This document shows positions 50,536-58,905 of a stretch of DNA of 64,000 bases, in pieces (positions within the stretch are counted from its first letter, which is position 1; each line of letters opens with the position of its first letter). Origin of the DNA: Arabiibacter massiliensis (GTDB lineage: Bacteria; Actinomycetota; Coriobacteriia; Coriobacteriales; Eggerthellaceae); the NCBI RefSeq assembly GCF_900169505.1, contig NZ_LT827021.1, positions 2,635,400-2,699,399 of the forward strand, written 5' to 3'. A model generated the notes under the pieces. The model had not been told where the DNA came from, did not search any database, and saw only the letters and a program-made list of their open reading frames with translations. Position numbers and translations under genes: made by a program.

Positions 50536-50606
50536 GGCATAAAAGGGGACAGTCCCCTTTTATGCCAAGAAGGTGTCCCAAATGGGGACTGTCCCCATTT
50601 GGGACA
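50536..50606. repeat. Tandem pair of GGGGAC-type palindromes, copy 2
   Basis: A 31-bp palindrome (50536-50566, arms GGCATAAAAGGGGAC...) is followed after 7 bp by a 33-bp palindrome (50574-50606, arms TGTCCCAAATGGGGAC...). The same two-part unit is found at 57038-57105. Confidence 0.75.
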
Positions 50607-50609
50607 TCC

Positions 50610-50693
50610 GGAGCCCCCTGCGGGCGCGGTTCGTCTCCCCCAAACCCCCTTGCAGACGACGAGCCGCCCCCGCAGGGGGCTCCTTTCAAGAAC
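50610..50693. terminator. Large hairpin terminator
   Basis: An interrupted stem beginning GGAGCCCCCTGCGGG and ending CCCGCAGGGGGCTCC, followed by TTT, lies between the anchor gene and the convergent LuxR-type gene. It probably ends the plus-strand operon. Confidence 0.6.
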
Positions 50694-50788
50694 GTTGCTT
50701 TTGCTTTTTGACAGCACCCCTAGCCGATGATAAGCGCGGCGTTTCGCCCCCGCAGATTCGCCCGTTACCGCCGAGCTTTCAGCACAAG

Positions 50789-50803
50789 TGTTCACGTGAA
50801 ACA
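50789..50803. promoter_or_regulatory. parS-like site TGTTCACGTGAAACA
   Basis: It is one T shorter than the ParB-binding consensus TGTTTCACGTGAAACA. It lies ten bases beyond the stop codon of the minus-strand LuxR-type gene. It is related to the palindrome at 7214-7231. ParB binding is possible but the missing base would probably weaken it. Confidence 0.35.
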
Positions 50804-50813
50804 ATGTCGCCGC

Positions 50814-52316
50814 CTACTCTTCCAGCAGGTCGAGGAGCTCTTGCTTGCTGTGGACGTCGAGCTTGCGGTAGATGTGGCGGGTGTGGGTGGACACGGTGTT
50901 CTTCGACAGGTAGAGCATGTCGCGGATGTAGGGCTGGCTCCTCCCCTGGGCGAGCAGCTGGAAGATCTCGGCCTCGCGCGCGGAAAGGCCCCGGTCGGCG
51001 GCGATGCGCGCGCAGCGGGCCTCGAAGGATTCGGACTCGGGTGCGGGCGCGACGACGACGCCCTCAACCTCGCTCGCCGCGATGACGGGCGTCGGCGCGC
51101 CTTCCGACCACGCCACGTCCCGCCGTGGCACGAGCAGCGTCGAGCAGATGAACGCGCCCACCAGCGCGAGCGCGGCCGTCTTAGGGTCGAGCGCGCCCGC
51201 TGCGATGGCCTGCTTCGCCAGCGCGCCGCCGCCGAAGCCGATGAGCACGCCGGTGTAGGCGGCGCATTCCCCCAGGCCGATCAGCAGCGTCGGCGTCTTG
51301 CCCGCCCGGTTCGCCAGCCGCACGAAGTAGATGATCATGATGATTTCCAGGCCCGTGAACGTGGCGTTGCCCAGGATGCCCGAGAGCGCCAGGCAGGCCT
51401 CGTTCGGAAACGCCGCGAAGATGATGGCCAGCGCGAACGGCGCGATGATCCACCGATAGAGCGAATCGAGGTCGATGCGCCGCGAGAACAGCACGATGGA
51501 AACCGAGAGCGCGATGGCGAACAGCGTGCCGAGCGACGCCGTCCACGGCTCGTGCAGCAGCGCGGGCGCGCCGGCGGGGTGGATGGAGGGCAGCAGGCAG
51601 CCCACGCTGTACGACGCCAGCAGCAGGGCGAACATGCGCGCGACCGTGCCCGGCCGCAGACGCGCGGCGGCCCGCTCGTCCGCGGGTGGATCCCCTGCGG
51701 GCAGCTCGCCGCCCGTGTAGCTGCGGCGCGAGAGCAGGTAGAGCGCGCCGGAGGCCACGGGCAGCAGGCTGACCACCGCGACCGACAGCGCATCGCTCAA
51801 GGTGGGCACGAACAGCGTGATGACCAGCGTCATCGCGAACGAGGCGGGCACCGCCGACTCTATGAGCTCCAGGTCGAGCCGCGCGTACAGGTTGATCCAC
51901 AAGAGGATGAGCGCCACGGGCCCGATGCCGGTGCACACCGCCCCCAGCACGGTCGCCGCGCCCCGCAGCGCTTCCGGGGCCAGCGGCTCGAGCGCCACGA
52001 GCAGGGTGCCCGCAAACGAGAGCGCGGGCCCGGCGACGGCGAGCGCGCGGCTCGCCAGCATATCGCGTTTGCGGGCGGCCAGCGCGAACACCAGGAACGC
52101 GATTGGCGTGATGACGGCCGAGAGCAGCCAGGTGGCGCCCGGCGAGGCCGAGAGCCCGCCCGCCGGCCCCGCGATGGCCTCCGTGTCCCACACGCACGTG
52201 CTCCACGCGTACACCAGCCCGAAGCCTAGGAGGCGCAGCGGGAACGGCGGTTCGAGCCGCGCAGCCAAGCGGTCGAGCGAGCCGCTTGGGGCGTCGGATG
52301 CGGGGGATGCGGGCAT
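50814..52316 (-). CDS. Membrane-spanning LuxR-type regulator of the flavin reductase gene
   Basis: 500 aa. About twelve TM helices, then LuxR helix-turn-helix LSAREAEIFQLLAQGRSQPYIRDMLYLSKNTVSTHTRHIYRKLDVHSKQELLDLLEE. The sensor domain begins PPFPLRLLGFGLVYAWSTCVWD and differs clearly from the other four. ATG 52316 has AAGGAA upstream; a longer start at 52358 lacks support. It is divergent from a Tat/lipoprotein flavin reductase, its likely only target. Confidence 0.9.
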   Translation of the reverse strand: MPASPASDAPSGSLDRLAARLEPPFPLRLLGFGLVYAWSTCVWDTEAIAGPAGGLSASPGATWLLSAVITPIAFLVFALAARKRDMLASRALAVAGPALSFAGTLLVALEPLAPEALRGAATVLGAVCTGIGPVALILLWINLYARLDLELIESAVPASFAMTLVITLFVPTLSDALSVAVVSLLPVASGALYLLSRRSYTGGELPAGDPPADERAAARLRPGTVARMFALLLASYSVGCLLPSIHPAGAPALLHEPWTASLGTLFAIALSVSIVLFSRRIDLDSLYRWIIAPFALAIIFAAFPNEACLALSGILGNATFTGLEIIMIIYFVRLANRAGKTPTLLIGLGECAAYTGVLIGFGGGALAKQAIAAGALDPKTAALALVGAFICSTLLVPRRDVAWSEGAPTPVIAASEVEGVVVAPAPESESFEARCARIAADRGLSAREAEIFQLLAQGRSQPYIRDMLYLSKNTVSTHTRHIYRKLDVHSKQELLDLLEE

Positions 52317-52366
52317 GGTCGTTCCTTTCGACAGGCTCGAGGTTAGCGCACGCGGCATGAGGCGGC

Positions 52367-52385
52367 ATCACCTATAACACGTGAT
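52367..52385. promoter_or_regulatory. 19-bp dyad, candidate LuxR operator (flavin reductase)
   Basis: ATCACCTATAACACGTGAT has 5-bp arms ATCAC/GTGAT at the same 19-bp spacing as the sites at 11282 and 45683. It lies nearer the regulator gene, and about 90 bp from a possible -10 (TAGGAT, 52458-52463) of the reductase gene. Confidence 0.45.
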
Positions 52386-52522
52386 TTTATCGGAGAATCC
52401 CCTGGCAGCAAGCGAAAACCTCCCTTTGATGCGATGGCGCGCCGCCGCTCGCGCGCCTAGGATGGTCGCCGACGGCGCACGGCGCGCCGCCATGCGAGCA
52501 AACAAGGAAAGGGAGGACGGAT

Positions 52523-54163
52523 ATGGACACTTCGATGGATCGTCGCGCGTTTCTGGGTTTGGCGGCCATGGGCACCTTGGCGGCAGGGGCGGGGCTCGCC
52601 GGCTGCGCGCCCCAGCAGGGCGGCGCGCCCGCACCGGCGGCTGCGGCGGCCGATGCGGCCGAGCCGGCCGAGCAGCAGGCGGTGGCGGGCGGCATTCCGC
52701 GCAAGGAGGGCTCGGAGAAGAAGGAGTGCGACGTCGCCATCGTGGGCGCGGGCGCGGCGGGCCTCATGGCCGGCCTCAAGCTGGCGCAGGCGGGCAAGCG
52801 CGTCGTCATCATCGAGCGCGCGCCTTCGGCCGCGATGTCGAACTTCAGCATGTGCGGCGGCCCCACCGCCTGCGAGACGAAGCTGCAGGAGCAGGAGGGC
52901 GCCACGGTCACCCTCGACACCATCTTCGGCTACATGAACGACTTCGCGCGCGGCAGCGTGAACGGCGCGCTTCTGCGCAACACGCTGGCGAACACGGGCG
53001 AGGCTATCAACACGATGCTCGACCTGGGCATTCCCATGCAGCTCATCCCCGACACCTACGGCGTGGGCTTCCGCGGCCGCCACATGTTCATGACGGGCGG
53101 CGAGGAGCGCGTGACCCCCATCGTGGGAGCCATCGAGGCTGCCGGCGGCGAGTTCCTGTTCGGAACGGCGGCGCAGAAGATCATCATGGAGGGCGGCGCG
53201 GCGGTCGGCGTGCAGACCGACAAGGGCGTCGACGTGATGGCCCCGAACGTCGTGGTGTGCTCGGGCGGCTTCCTCGGCAACGCGGAGATGCAGCTCGACC
53301 GCTTCAACACGAAGCTGTTCTCGCTCGGCAACACGCTCTCCGACGGCGCGGGCATCAACATGGTGCTCGATGCGGGCGGCGCGTGGGACCGCAACTTCGC
53401 GGTGCTCGGCAACGAGTGCGGCGCTGTCTCGGCCGCGACGACCGGCCGCCCCTTCACGGAGGACTGGCACAATGTGAACGAGCATTACGGGTACTGGCTG
53501 TTCGGCGGCCTGTACACCGACACCGCGGGCGAGCGCTTCATCAACGAGGAGAAGGTGGCGCAGTTCCCGCTGGCCGTGGGCGGCGAGGCGCTGCTGCGCG
53601 CCGGCAAGGCGTACTGCATCATGGACTCCGACTACTACGAGGCCGTGAAGGGCGACGGCATCTTCGCCTACCTCGGGCAACCGGCAAGCTGGGTGTCGGG
53701 CCCCATGGTCGACTTCTACAAGACCACGCCCGAGAACGCCGAGGCCCACTTGCAGCAGGCCATCGACGAGGGCTGGGCGCTCAAGGCCGAGAGCCTCTCC
53801 GAGATCGCCGAGAAGTACGGGCTCGACAACCTCGAGGCCACGGTGGAGAAGTACAACGCGTACTGCGCCTCCGGGGTGGACGAGGACTTCGGCAAGTCGG
53901 CGCCGTTCCTCAAGCCCGTGGCCGCCGCGCCGTTCTACGTGTTCGAGTACGTGCCGAGCGCGTGGGGCACGAACGGCGGCGTGAAGGTTGACAGCCACCT
54001 GCGCGCCATGGATCAGGGCAACCACCCGATCCCCGGCCTGTACGTGGCCGGCGTCGACCAGGGCAGCGTCTACAGCATGCCCTACTACACCAACGAGGGC
54101 GCCTCGGTGGGCCTCGCGCTCGGCTCCGGCGTCTACGTGGCCAAGGAGATCGCCGGCGCGTAA
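52523..54163 (+). CDS. Exported FAD-dependent reductase (fumarate/urocanate reductase-like)
   Basis: 546 aa. Tat-like MDRRAFLGLAAMG with a lipobox LAGC at about residues 31-34, so it is probably an exported lipoprotein. An FAD-binding Rossmann motif VAIVGAGAAGLMAG starts near residue 72 and the C-terminal FAD motif is IPGLYVAGVDQGSVYSM. The FAD_binding_2 fold is that of flavocytochrome c fumarate reductases, but there is no heme or FMN domain, so electrons must come from a separate donor. Eggerthellaceae carry many such reductases using diet- or host-derived acceptors. The acceptor here is unknown. GGGAGG precedes the ATG. Confidence 0.87.
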   Translation: MDTSMDRRAFLGLAAMGTLAAGAGLAGCAPQQGGAPAPAAAAADAAEPAEQQAVAGGIPRKEGSEKKECDVAIVGAGAAGLMAGLKLAQAGKRVVIIERAPSAAMSNFSMCGGPTACETKLQEQEGATVTLDTIFGYMNDFARGSVNGALLRNTLANTGEAINTMLDLGIPMQLIPDTYGVGFRGRHMFMTGGEERVTPIVGAIEAAGGEFLFGTAAQKIIMEGGAAVGVQTDKGVDVMAPNVVVCSGGFLGNAEMQLDRFNTKLFSLGNTLSDGAGINMVLDAGGAWDRNFAVLGNECGAVSAATTGRPFTEDWHNVNEHYGYWLFGGLYTDTAGERFINEEKVAQFPLAVGGEALLRAGKAYCIMDSDYYEAVKGDGIFAYLGQPASWVSGPMVDFYKTTPENAEAHLQQAIDEGWALKAESLSEIAEKYGLDNLEATVEKYNAYCASGVDEDFGKSAPFLKPVAAAPFYVFEYVPSAWGTNGGVKVDSHLRAMDQGNHPIPGLYVAGVDQGSVYSMPYYTNEGASVGLALGSGVYVAKEIAGA

Positions 54164-54192
54164 GCGCTTCTCGGACAGCCCTTCCCTCTCCT

Positions 54193-54226
54193 CGGATCCC
54201 CGCCGCGTTCGCGCGGCGGGGATCCG
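54193..54226. terminator. Bidirectional terminator with TTCG tetraloop
   Basis: A perfect 15-bp stem CGGATCCCCGCCGCG / CGCGGCGGGGATCCG closed by TTCG lies between the flavin reductase gene and the convergent alcohol dehydrogenase gene. Confidence 0.75.
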
Positions 54227-54252
54227 TCTTGCGTTCTTCGTGTCGCAGCCCT

Positions 54253-55404
54253 CTACGCCGGCATCACCTTGGTGAACAGCTCGCGCAGGTCGGCCACGCT
54301 GGCCTCACGCGGGTTGCCGGGGGCGCAGGCGTCCTGCGCGGCCGACTTCGCCAGGAAGTCCAGGTCATCGGCCTTCATGGCCTCCACGGTGGTGGGGATT
54401 CCCACGTCGGTCGACAGCTTCCGCACGGCGTCGATGGCGGCCGCGCGGTACTCGGCCTCGTCCATGGCGTCCACACCCACAACGCCCATGGCGCGCGCGA
54501 TCTCGCGGAACTTCTCGCCCGTCTCGGGCGCGTTGAACTCCATCACGATGGGCAGCATCATGGCGCAGGCCACGCCGTGCGGCGTGTCGTAGAGCGCGCC
54601 GAGCGTGTGCGCCATGGAGTGCGCGATGCCGAGCCCCACGTTGGAGAAGCCCATGCCCGCGATGTACTGCGCGAGCGCCATGCCCTCCATGCCGGCCTCC
54701 TCCTTGGCCACGGCGCCGCGCAGGTTGGCCGAAATCAGGCGGATGGCCTCCAGGTGGAACATGTCGGTCATGGCCCAGGCGCCCTTCGTGGTGTAGCCCT
54801 CGATGGCGTGCGTGAGCGCGTCCATGCCCGTGGCGGCCGCGAGACTCGCCGGCATCGACGCCATCATGTCGGGATCGACGATGGCCACCTCGGGGATGTC
54901 GTTCACGTCCACGCACACGAACTTGCGCGTGCGCTCGACGTCGGTTATCACGTAGTTGATGGTGACCTCGGCCGCGGTTCCGGCAGTGGTGGGCACGGCC
55001 ACGGTGAACACGGCGTGGTTCTTCGTGTCGGCCACGCCCTCCAAGCTGCGCACGTCGGCGAACTCGGGGTTGTTCGCGATGATGCCCACGGCCTTCGCCG
55101 TGTCCATGGCCGAGCCGCCACCGATGGCCACGATGCAATCGGCCCCAGCCTGCTGATAAGCCTCCACGCCCGCCTGCACGTTCTCGATGGTGGGGTTGGG
55201 CTTCACGTCGGAGAACACCTCGTAGGCAATGCCGGCCGCGTCCAGCTCATCGGTGGCCTTGGCCGTCACGCCGAACTTCACGAGCGACGCGTCGGTGCAC
55301 ACGAGCGCCTTCTTGCAGCCACGTGCCGCAAGGATGCCCGGCAGCTCCTTGATGGCGCCCGACCCGTGGTGGGATACGGTGTTGAGAACGATGCGGTTGG
55401 CCAT
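54253..55404 (-). CDS. Iron-containing alcohol dehydrogenase (FucO/lactaldehyde reductase-like)
   Basis: 383 aa, normal for group III alcohol dehydrogenases. NAD binding: AIGGGSAMDTAK. Metal ligands: Asp and His in TGMDALTHAIEGY and two His in GIAHSMAHTLGALYDTPHG. The sequence is close to FucO-type lactaldehyde:propanediol oxidoreductases, but other short-chain alcohol substrates are possible. The ATG at 55404 has GGAAGGGG upstream. It is single-gene, ended by the TTCG terminator. Confidence 0.92.
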   Translation of the reverse strand: MANRIVLNTVSHHGSGAIKELPGILAARGCKKALVCTDASLVKFGVTAKATDELDAAGIAYEVFSDVKPNPTIENVQAGVEAYQQAGADCIVAIGGGSAMDTAKAVGIIANNPEFADVRSLEGVADTKNHAVFTVAVPTTAGTAAEVTINYVITDVERTRKFVCVDVNDIPEVAIVDPDMMASMPASLAAATGMDALTHAIEGYTTKGAWAMTDMFHLEAIRLISANLRGAVAKEEAGMEGMALAQYIAGMGFSNVGLGIAHSMAHTLGALYDTPHGVACAMMLPIVMEFNAPETGEKFREIARAMGVVGVDAMDEAEYRAAAIDAVRKLSTDVGIPTTVEAMKADDLDFLAKSAAQDACAPGNPREASVADLRELFTKVMPA

Positions 55405-55617
55405 GACAGGTCCCCTTCCTCGAAGTTTCGACACCTTAAGGTTATCCGCTGAGTCGGCGATTTTGTCAAGCGCTGGAAGCCTCTTCAACTTCGTTCGGAA
55501 GGGGGTGCGGCATGCGCGACCTTTCCTGTTCTGTTTCCGCCGCGCCGCGTGATGATCTTCCCGCGTCATAAAAGGACTAGTCCAACTGAATTCGCTGGTG
55601 AGAATTGCGGCGGCCCC

Positions 55618-55650
55618 TGTCCCAAATGGGGACAGTCCCCATTTGGGACA
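55618..55650. repeat. 33-bp GGGGACAGTCCCC palindrome, copy 3
   Basis: Identical in arms to the palindrome at 43868-43900. About 35 bp before it, CATAAAAGGACTAGTCC looks like a decayed version of the companion palindrome seen at 50536 and 57038. It lies in the gap between the divergent dehydrogenase and ATPase genes. Confidence 0.72.
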
Positions 55651-55774
55651 TATCATGTCATGTTGGCTCAGGTTCTGCGTTCTAGCTTTTCCATCGCATC
55701 CAGAAAAAGTCCAAGTCTTTCATAGTTTTTCCGGTTATACTAGAAATCTATCTACGACTGGATGGAGGCGCGTG

Positions 55775-56989
55775 ATGATAGACCGGCCCTTGTACACCGA
55801 GGCTATTGCGCCGTACATTGACGCTCCTTTGGTGAAGGTTCTTTCCGGCGTGCGTCGCTCGGGAAAATCGACCATCTTGCTCATGGTCATGGAGATGCTC
55901 AGGAAGCGGGGAGTGCCGGAGAGCCGCATCGTGCGATACAGCTTCGATTCTCTGCGTTACGTCGATCTTCATACCGAGGCGGATTACTACCGCATGATCT
56001 CCCGGCGTCTGGGCGAAGAGTCGGGGAGGGTGTACCTGTTTCTCGACGAAGTGCAGGAGGTTCCTTCGTGGGAAAAAGTCCTGAACAGTTTGATGGTGGA
56101 TTTCGATGTCGATCTGTACGTCACCGGCTCGAATTCGCGCTTGCTCGCTTCGGAGATATCGACCTACTTGACGGGGCGATACGTGAGCGTGCCGGTATAC
56201 CCTCTGTCTTTTCGCGAGTTCCTGTCGTTCGAGCAGGATCGAGGCGTCACGCGTTCGGGCCGCGAGGCGTTTCCCGACTATCTTCGCAGAGGCGGATTCC
56301 CCCTCGTGAGCGCTAACGGCATGGGGGAGGATCAAGCTCATGCGGTCGTGGGGGACATTTACGCCTCGATCGTGCTCAAGGACATCGTCCAGCGTCACGA
56401 CATTCGCAAAACCGAGCAGCTTGAGCGCATCGCGCGTTTCGCCTTGGAGAACGCGGGTAAGACGTTTTCGGCTAAATCGGTGTCGGACTACCTCAAAAGC
56501 CAGCAGCGCTCGATCAGCACGGAAACGGTGTACTCGTACCTTTCGTTCCTGGAGCAGGCGTTTCTCCTGTATCGGTGCCCTCGCTTCGACATTCGGGGCA
56601 AAGAGGTCCTGAAAACGCAGGAGAAATACTTCGTGGCCGATTCCGCGTTGAAGTACTCACAGCTTGGCTATTCGCCGACATCGGTGGCGTCGATGCTGGA
56701 GAACGTCGTGTACCTGGAGCTCCGGCGCCGCGGGTACGCAGTGTTCGTGGGCAAGCTGGGGTCAGCCGAGATCGACTTCGTTGCCGAAAGGCAAGGGGAA
56801 AAGCTGTACATCCAGGTTGCGCGTTCTCTGGAGCTCAAGGAGACGCGCGAGCGCGAGTACGGGAACCTCCTCGCCGTTCCCGACGGCTACCCCAAGTTCG
56901 CGGTGACCGCCGATGCCTCGTGGGAGGGGAACTACGAGGGCGTGCACACTATGCATGTGGCGGACTTCCTGCTTTCCGACGCATGGTGA
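55775..56989 (+). CDS. AAA ATPase with DUF4143 domain
   Basis: 404 aa. Walker A GVRRSGKST, Walker B VYLFLDEVQEVPSWEKVL and sensor TGSNSRLLASE belong to the AAA_14 domain; the C-terminal DUF4143 region has YFVADSALKYSQLG, ENVVYLELRRRGYAVFVGKLGSAEIDFVAE, the latter a degenerate nuclease-like (PD-(D/E)xK-type) core. Cellular role unknown; such genes are common in anaerobes, often in variable regions. Start ATG 55775 has GGAGG upstream. A TATACT at 55736-55741 may be its -10 element. GC is lower than for its neighbours. Confidence 0.88.
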   Translation: MIDRPLYTEAIAPYIDAPLVKVLSGVRRSGKSTILLMVMEMLRKRGVPESRIVRYSFDSLRYVDLHTEADYYRMISRRLGEESGRVYLFLDEVQEVPSWEKVLNSLMVDFDVDLYVTGSNSRLLASEISTYLTGRYVSVPVYPLSFREFLSFEQDRGVTRSGREAFPDYLRRGGFPLVSANGMGEDQAHAVVGDIYASIVLKDIVQRHDIRKTEQLERIARFALENAGKTFSAKSVSDYLKSQQRSISTETVYSYLSFLEQAFLLYRCPRFDIRGKEVLKTQEKYFVADSALKYSQLGYSPTSVASMLENVVYLELRRRGYAVFVGKLGSAEIDFVAERQGEKLYIQVARSLELKETREREYGNLLAVPDGYPKFAVTADASWEGNYEGVHTMHVADFLLSDAW

Positions 56990-57001
56990 CGCCGAAGCAA
57001 A

Positions 57002-57027
57002 GCGGCCCCCGCTCAAGCAGGGGCCGC
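57002..57027 (+). terminator. Hairpin after the DUF4143 ATPase gene
   Basis: Stem GCGGCCCC / GGGGCCGC with a ten-base spacer lies 13 bp past the stop codon and next to the palindrome pair at 57038-57105. Confidence 0.55.
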
Positions 57028-57037
57028 CGCATGGAAT

Positions 57038-57105
57038 GGCGTAAATAGGGACGGTCCCCTTTTATGCCGAAGTGTCCCAAATGGGGACTGTCCCCGTTTG
57101 GGACA
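57038..57105. repeat. Tandem pair of GGGGAC-type palindromes, copy 4
   Basis: An imperfect 31-bp palindrome (57038-57068) and a 33-bp palindrome (57073-57105), 4 bp apart, repeat the unit seen at 50536-50606. The UvrD-like gene ends inside this unit: its stop codon is at 57062-57064. Confidence 0.75.
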
Positions 57106-58873
57106 CTTCGGGGAGGAAGTCGCTGGGGGAGATGGTGCAGGTACGGACGCCGTTCTTGAGCTTGATGCGGTCGATCTTGAGTTTGAGGGCGCCGGCGGTC
57201 TCGAGGTCGGTCGACGTGAAATATGACAGCACGAGGCGGCGGCCGGCCTTGCCGGCGAGGGCGTAGACGCGGCGGGTGTCGACGGCGTGCATCTTCTCCT
57301 GCTTGTCGAGCGGGGTGACCGCGGCGTCGAAGTAGTCGCGGCAGGGGATGAAGCCGTTCACGAACCCGGCCACAACCAGCACCTCGGGAGAGAGGCCGAT
57401 CATGCAGTCGTAGGGGACGACGGCCACGGCCGCTTCGTCGCGCAGGGTGGGGAAGAGGAGCCGCTCGCGGGCGAGGCGCGCCATCTCCTGGGCGGTCTCG
57501 CCGCCCTCGCAGAGCTGGACGACGGCCGGCGGCACCGCGTCCGCGCCCGTCGCGCGCGCGAGCTCGTCGAGAAGCGCGCGTCCGGCCAGCCCTTGCGTCT
57601 GCTCGATGAGCGCGAGGCCCGCACGGTAGGCCTCGGCCACGCGCGCCGCGCCGATGACGCCCGCCGCTGCCTCCGGGTCGCTGGCCAGGCTCTCAAGGGC
57701 CTGCACCAGCCCCGTTCCAGCCTCCTCGGCGTAGGCGCGCAGGTTGGCGAAGGCGGCGCTGTTCACCAAGTAGTCGCCGTAGCCGCACCAGCAGCGCCAG
57801 GCCAGCGCGTCGTCCGGGTCGGCCGCCACCGCGAGTGCCGTCATGAGGCGCGCCGCCTGGCAGCGCTCGTTGTCGCGGATGTCGCCGCGGACGGGCTGCG
57901 CGTCCGGCAGCGCCTCGGCGGCCACGCCGCGCGCCGCGAGCGCCGCCACCACGTTCTTCGCCCACACGCCGTTCGGCACGGCCACCATCACGCGCGCGGC
58001 GTCCGCTCCTGCCGCGAGCTCGGTCGCCACCACGTCCGCCACCTGGGCGAACTCGGCCGCCGGGTTGACGGCCGCAAGCTCTTCCGCGCGGCCCTCGCGA
58101 CGGCGCTCAGTCAGCTCCACCAGCTCGGCTTGCGGATGGCGCTCGACGAACTCGTCCAAGCCCGCCGCGTACGGGTAGGAGTCGAACGTCTCCACGCACG
58201 CGCCCGCGTCGCCCGCCACGGCGATGGACTCCGCCGCCGCCAGCTCGCACAAAAGCTGCGACGCGCGGCTCAGGCACTGCCAGTCGTCGGCCACCACGTG
58301 CGCGGCGCCGTGCGCGGCCCGTGCGCCCTCGTTCGCGCGCAGGAAGCGCACGGCCAGGTTCGCCGCCTCGGGCTCAACGATCGAGCGCGTGAGGGCCAGG
58401 TTCGCCTTCAGCAGCGCGTGCGTCTCGGCCTCCTCGCCGGGCAGCAGCCAGCCCTCGTCGTCGTCGGCCATCTCGGTCCACGAGCGGTGGAAGAACTTGA
58501 GCATCTCGCGCAGGCGCTTGGGGCGCAGCCCGCTCACCTTCATGTCCTCGAGCAGGAACTTTTCCTCGAAATCCGCCAGCAGGCGCGGCTCGCGGCCGGT
58601 CGCGTGCACGGCCGCCTCGTCGCCGAGCACCTCGAGCGCGAACGCGCGCGGCGTGCCCGCGCGCACCTCGCCGGCGGCTTCTCCCAGCGCTTCGCGCAGA
58701 CGCGCGGCGAAGGCACGGGTCGCAGAGGGCGTGGCGCAGAACGCGCGCACGTCGGCCGGCGCGACGCCGCCGGACACCAGGTCGGCCACGCGCTGGACGA
58801 GCGCCTCGGTCTTACCGGTGCCGACGCCGCCGACGATGCGGGTCGCATGGAGCGTATCGGTTGCAGCAGTCAT
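57062..58873 (-). CDS. UvrD/REP-type helicase-like protein, short form
   Basis: 603 aa. Walker A GGVGTGKTEAL (residues 15-25), helicase motif Ia-like AFCATPSATRAFAARL, motif II-like VVADDWQCLS instead of DExx, motif III/IV MVAVPNGVWAKNVVAAL, and C-terminal LVVAGFVNGFIPCRDYF and RRVYALAGKAGRRLVLSYF equivalent to motifs V and VI. It is shorter than UvrD/PcrA and its motif II is atypical, so helicase activity is uncertain. The last 14 or so codons (SQTGTVPIWDTSA) come from the palindromic repeat, so the original end has probably been replaced. Confidence 0.8.
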   Translation of the reverse strand: MTAATDTLHATRIVGGVGTGKTEALVQRVADLVSGGVAPADVRAFCATPSATRAFAARLREALGEAAGEVRAGTPRAFALEVLGDEAAVHATGREPRLLADFEEKFLLEDMKVSGLRPKRLREMLKFFHRSWTEMADDDEGWLLPGEEAETHALLKANLALTRSIVEPEAANLAVRFLRANEGARAAHGAAHVVADDWQCLSRASQLLCELAAAESIAVAGDAGACVETFDSYPYAAGLDEFVERHPQAELVELTERRREGRAEELAAVNPAAEFAQVADVVATELAAGADAARVMVAVPNGVWAKNVVAALAARGVAAEALPDAQPVRGDIRDNERCQAARLMTALAVAADPDDALAWRCWCGYGDYLVNSAAFANLRAYAEEAGTGLVQALESLASDPEAAAGVIGAARVAEAYRAGLALIEQTQGLAGRALLDELARATGADAVPPAVVQLCEGGETAQEMARLARERLLFPTLRDEAAVAVVPYDCMIGLSPEVLVVAGFVNGFIPCRDYFDAAVTPLDKQEKMHAVDTRRVYALAGKAGRRLVLSYFTSTDLETAGALKLKIDRIKLKNGVRTCTISPSDFLPEVSQTGTVPIWDTSA

Positions 58874-58905
58874 ATCGTCGATCCTTCCTGTTCATTGCAG
58901 TTGAG

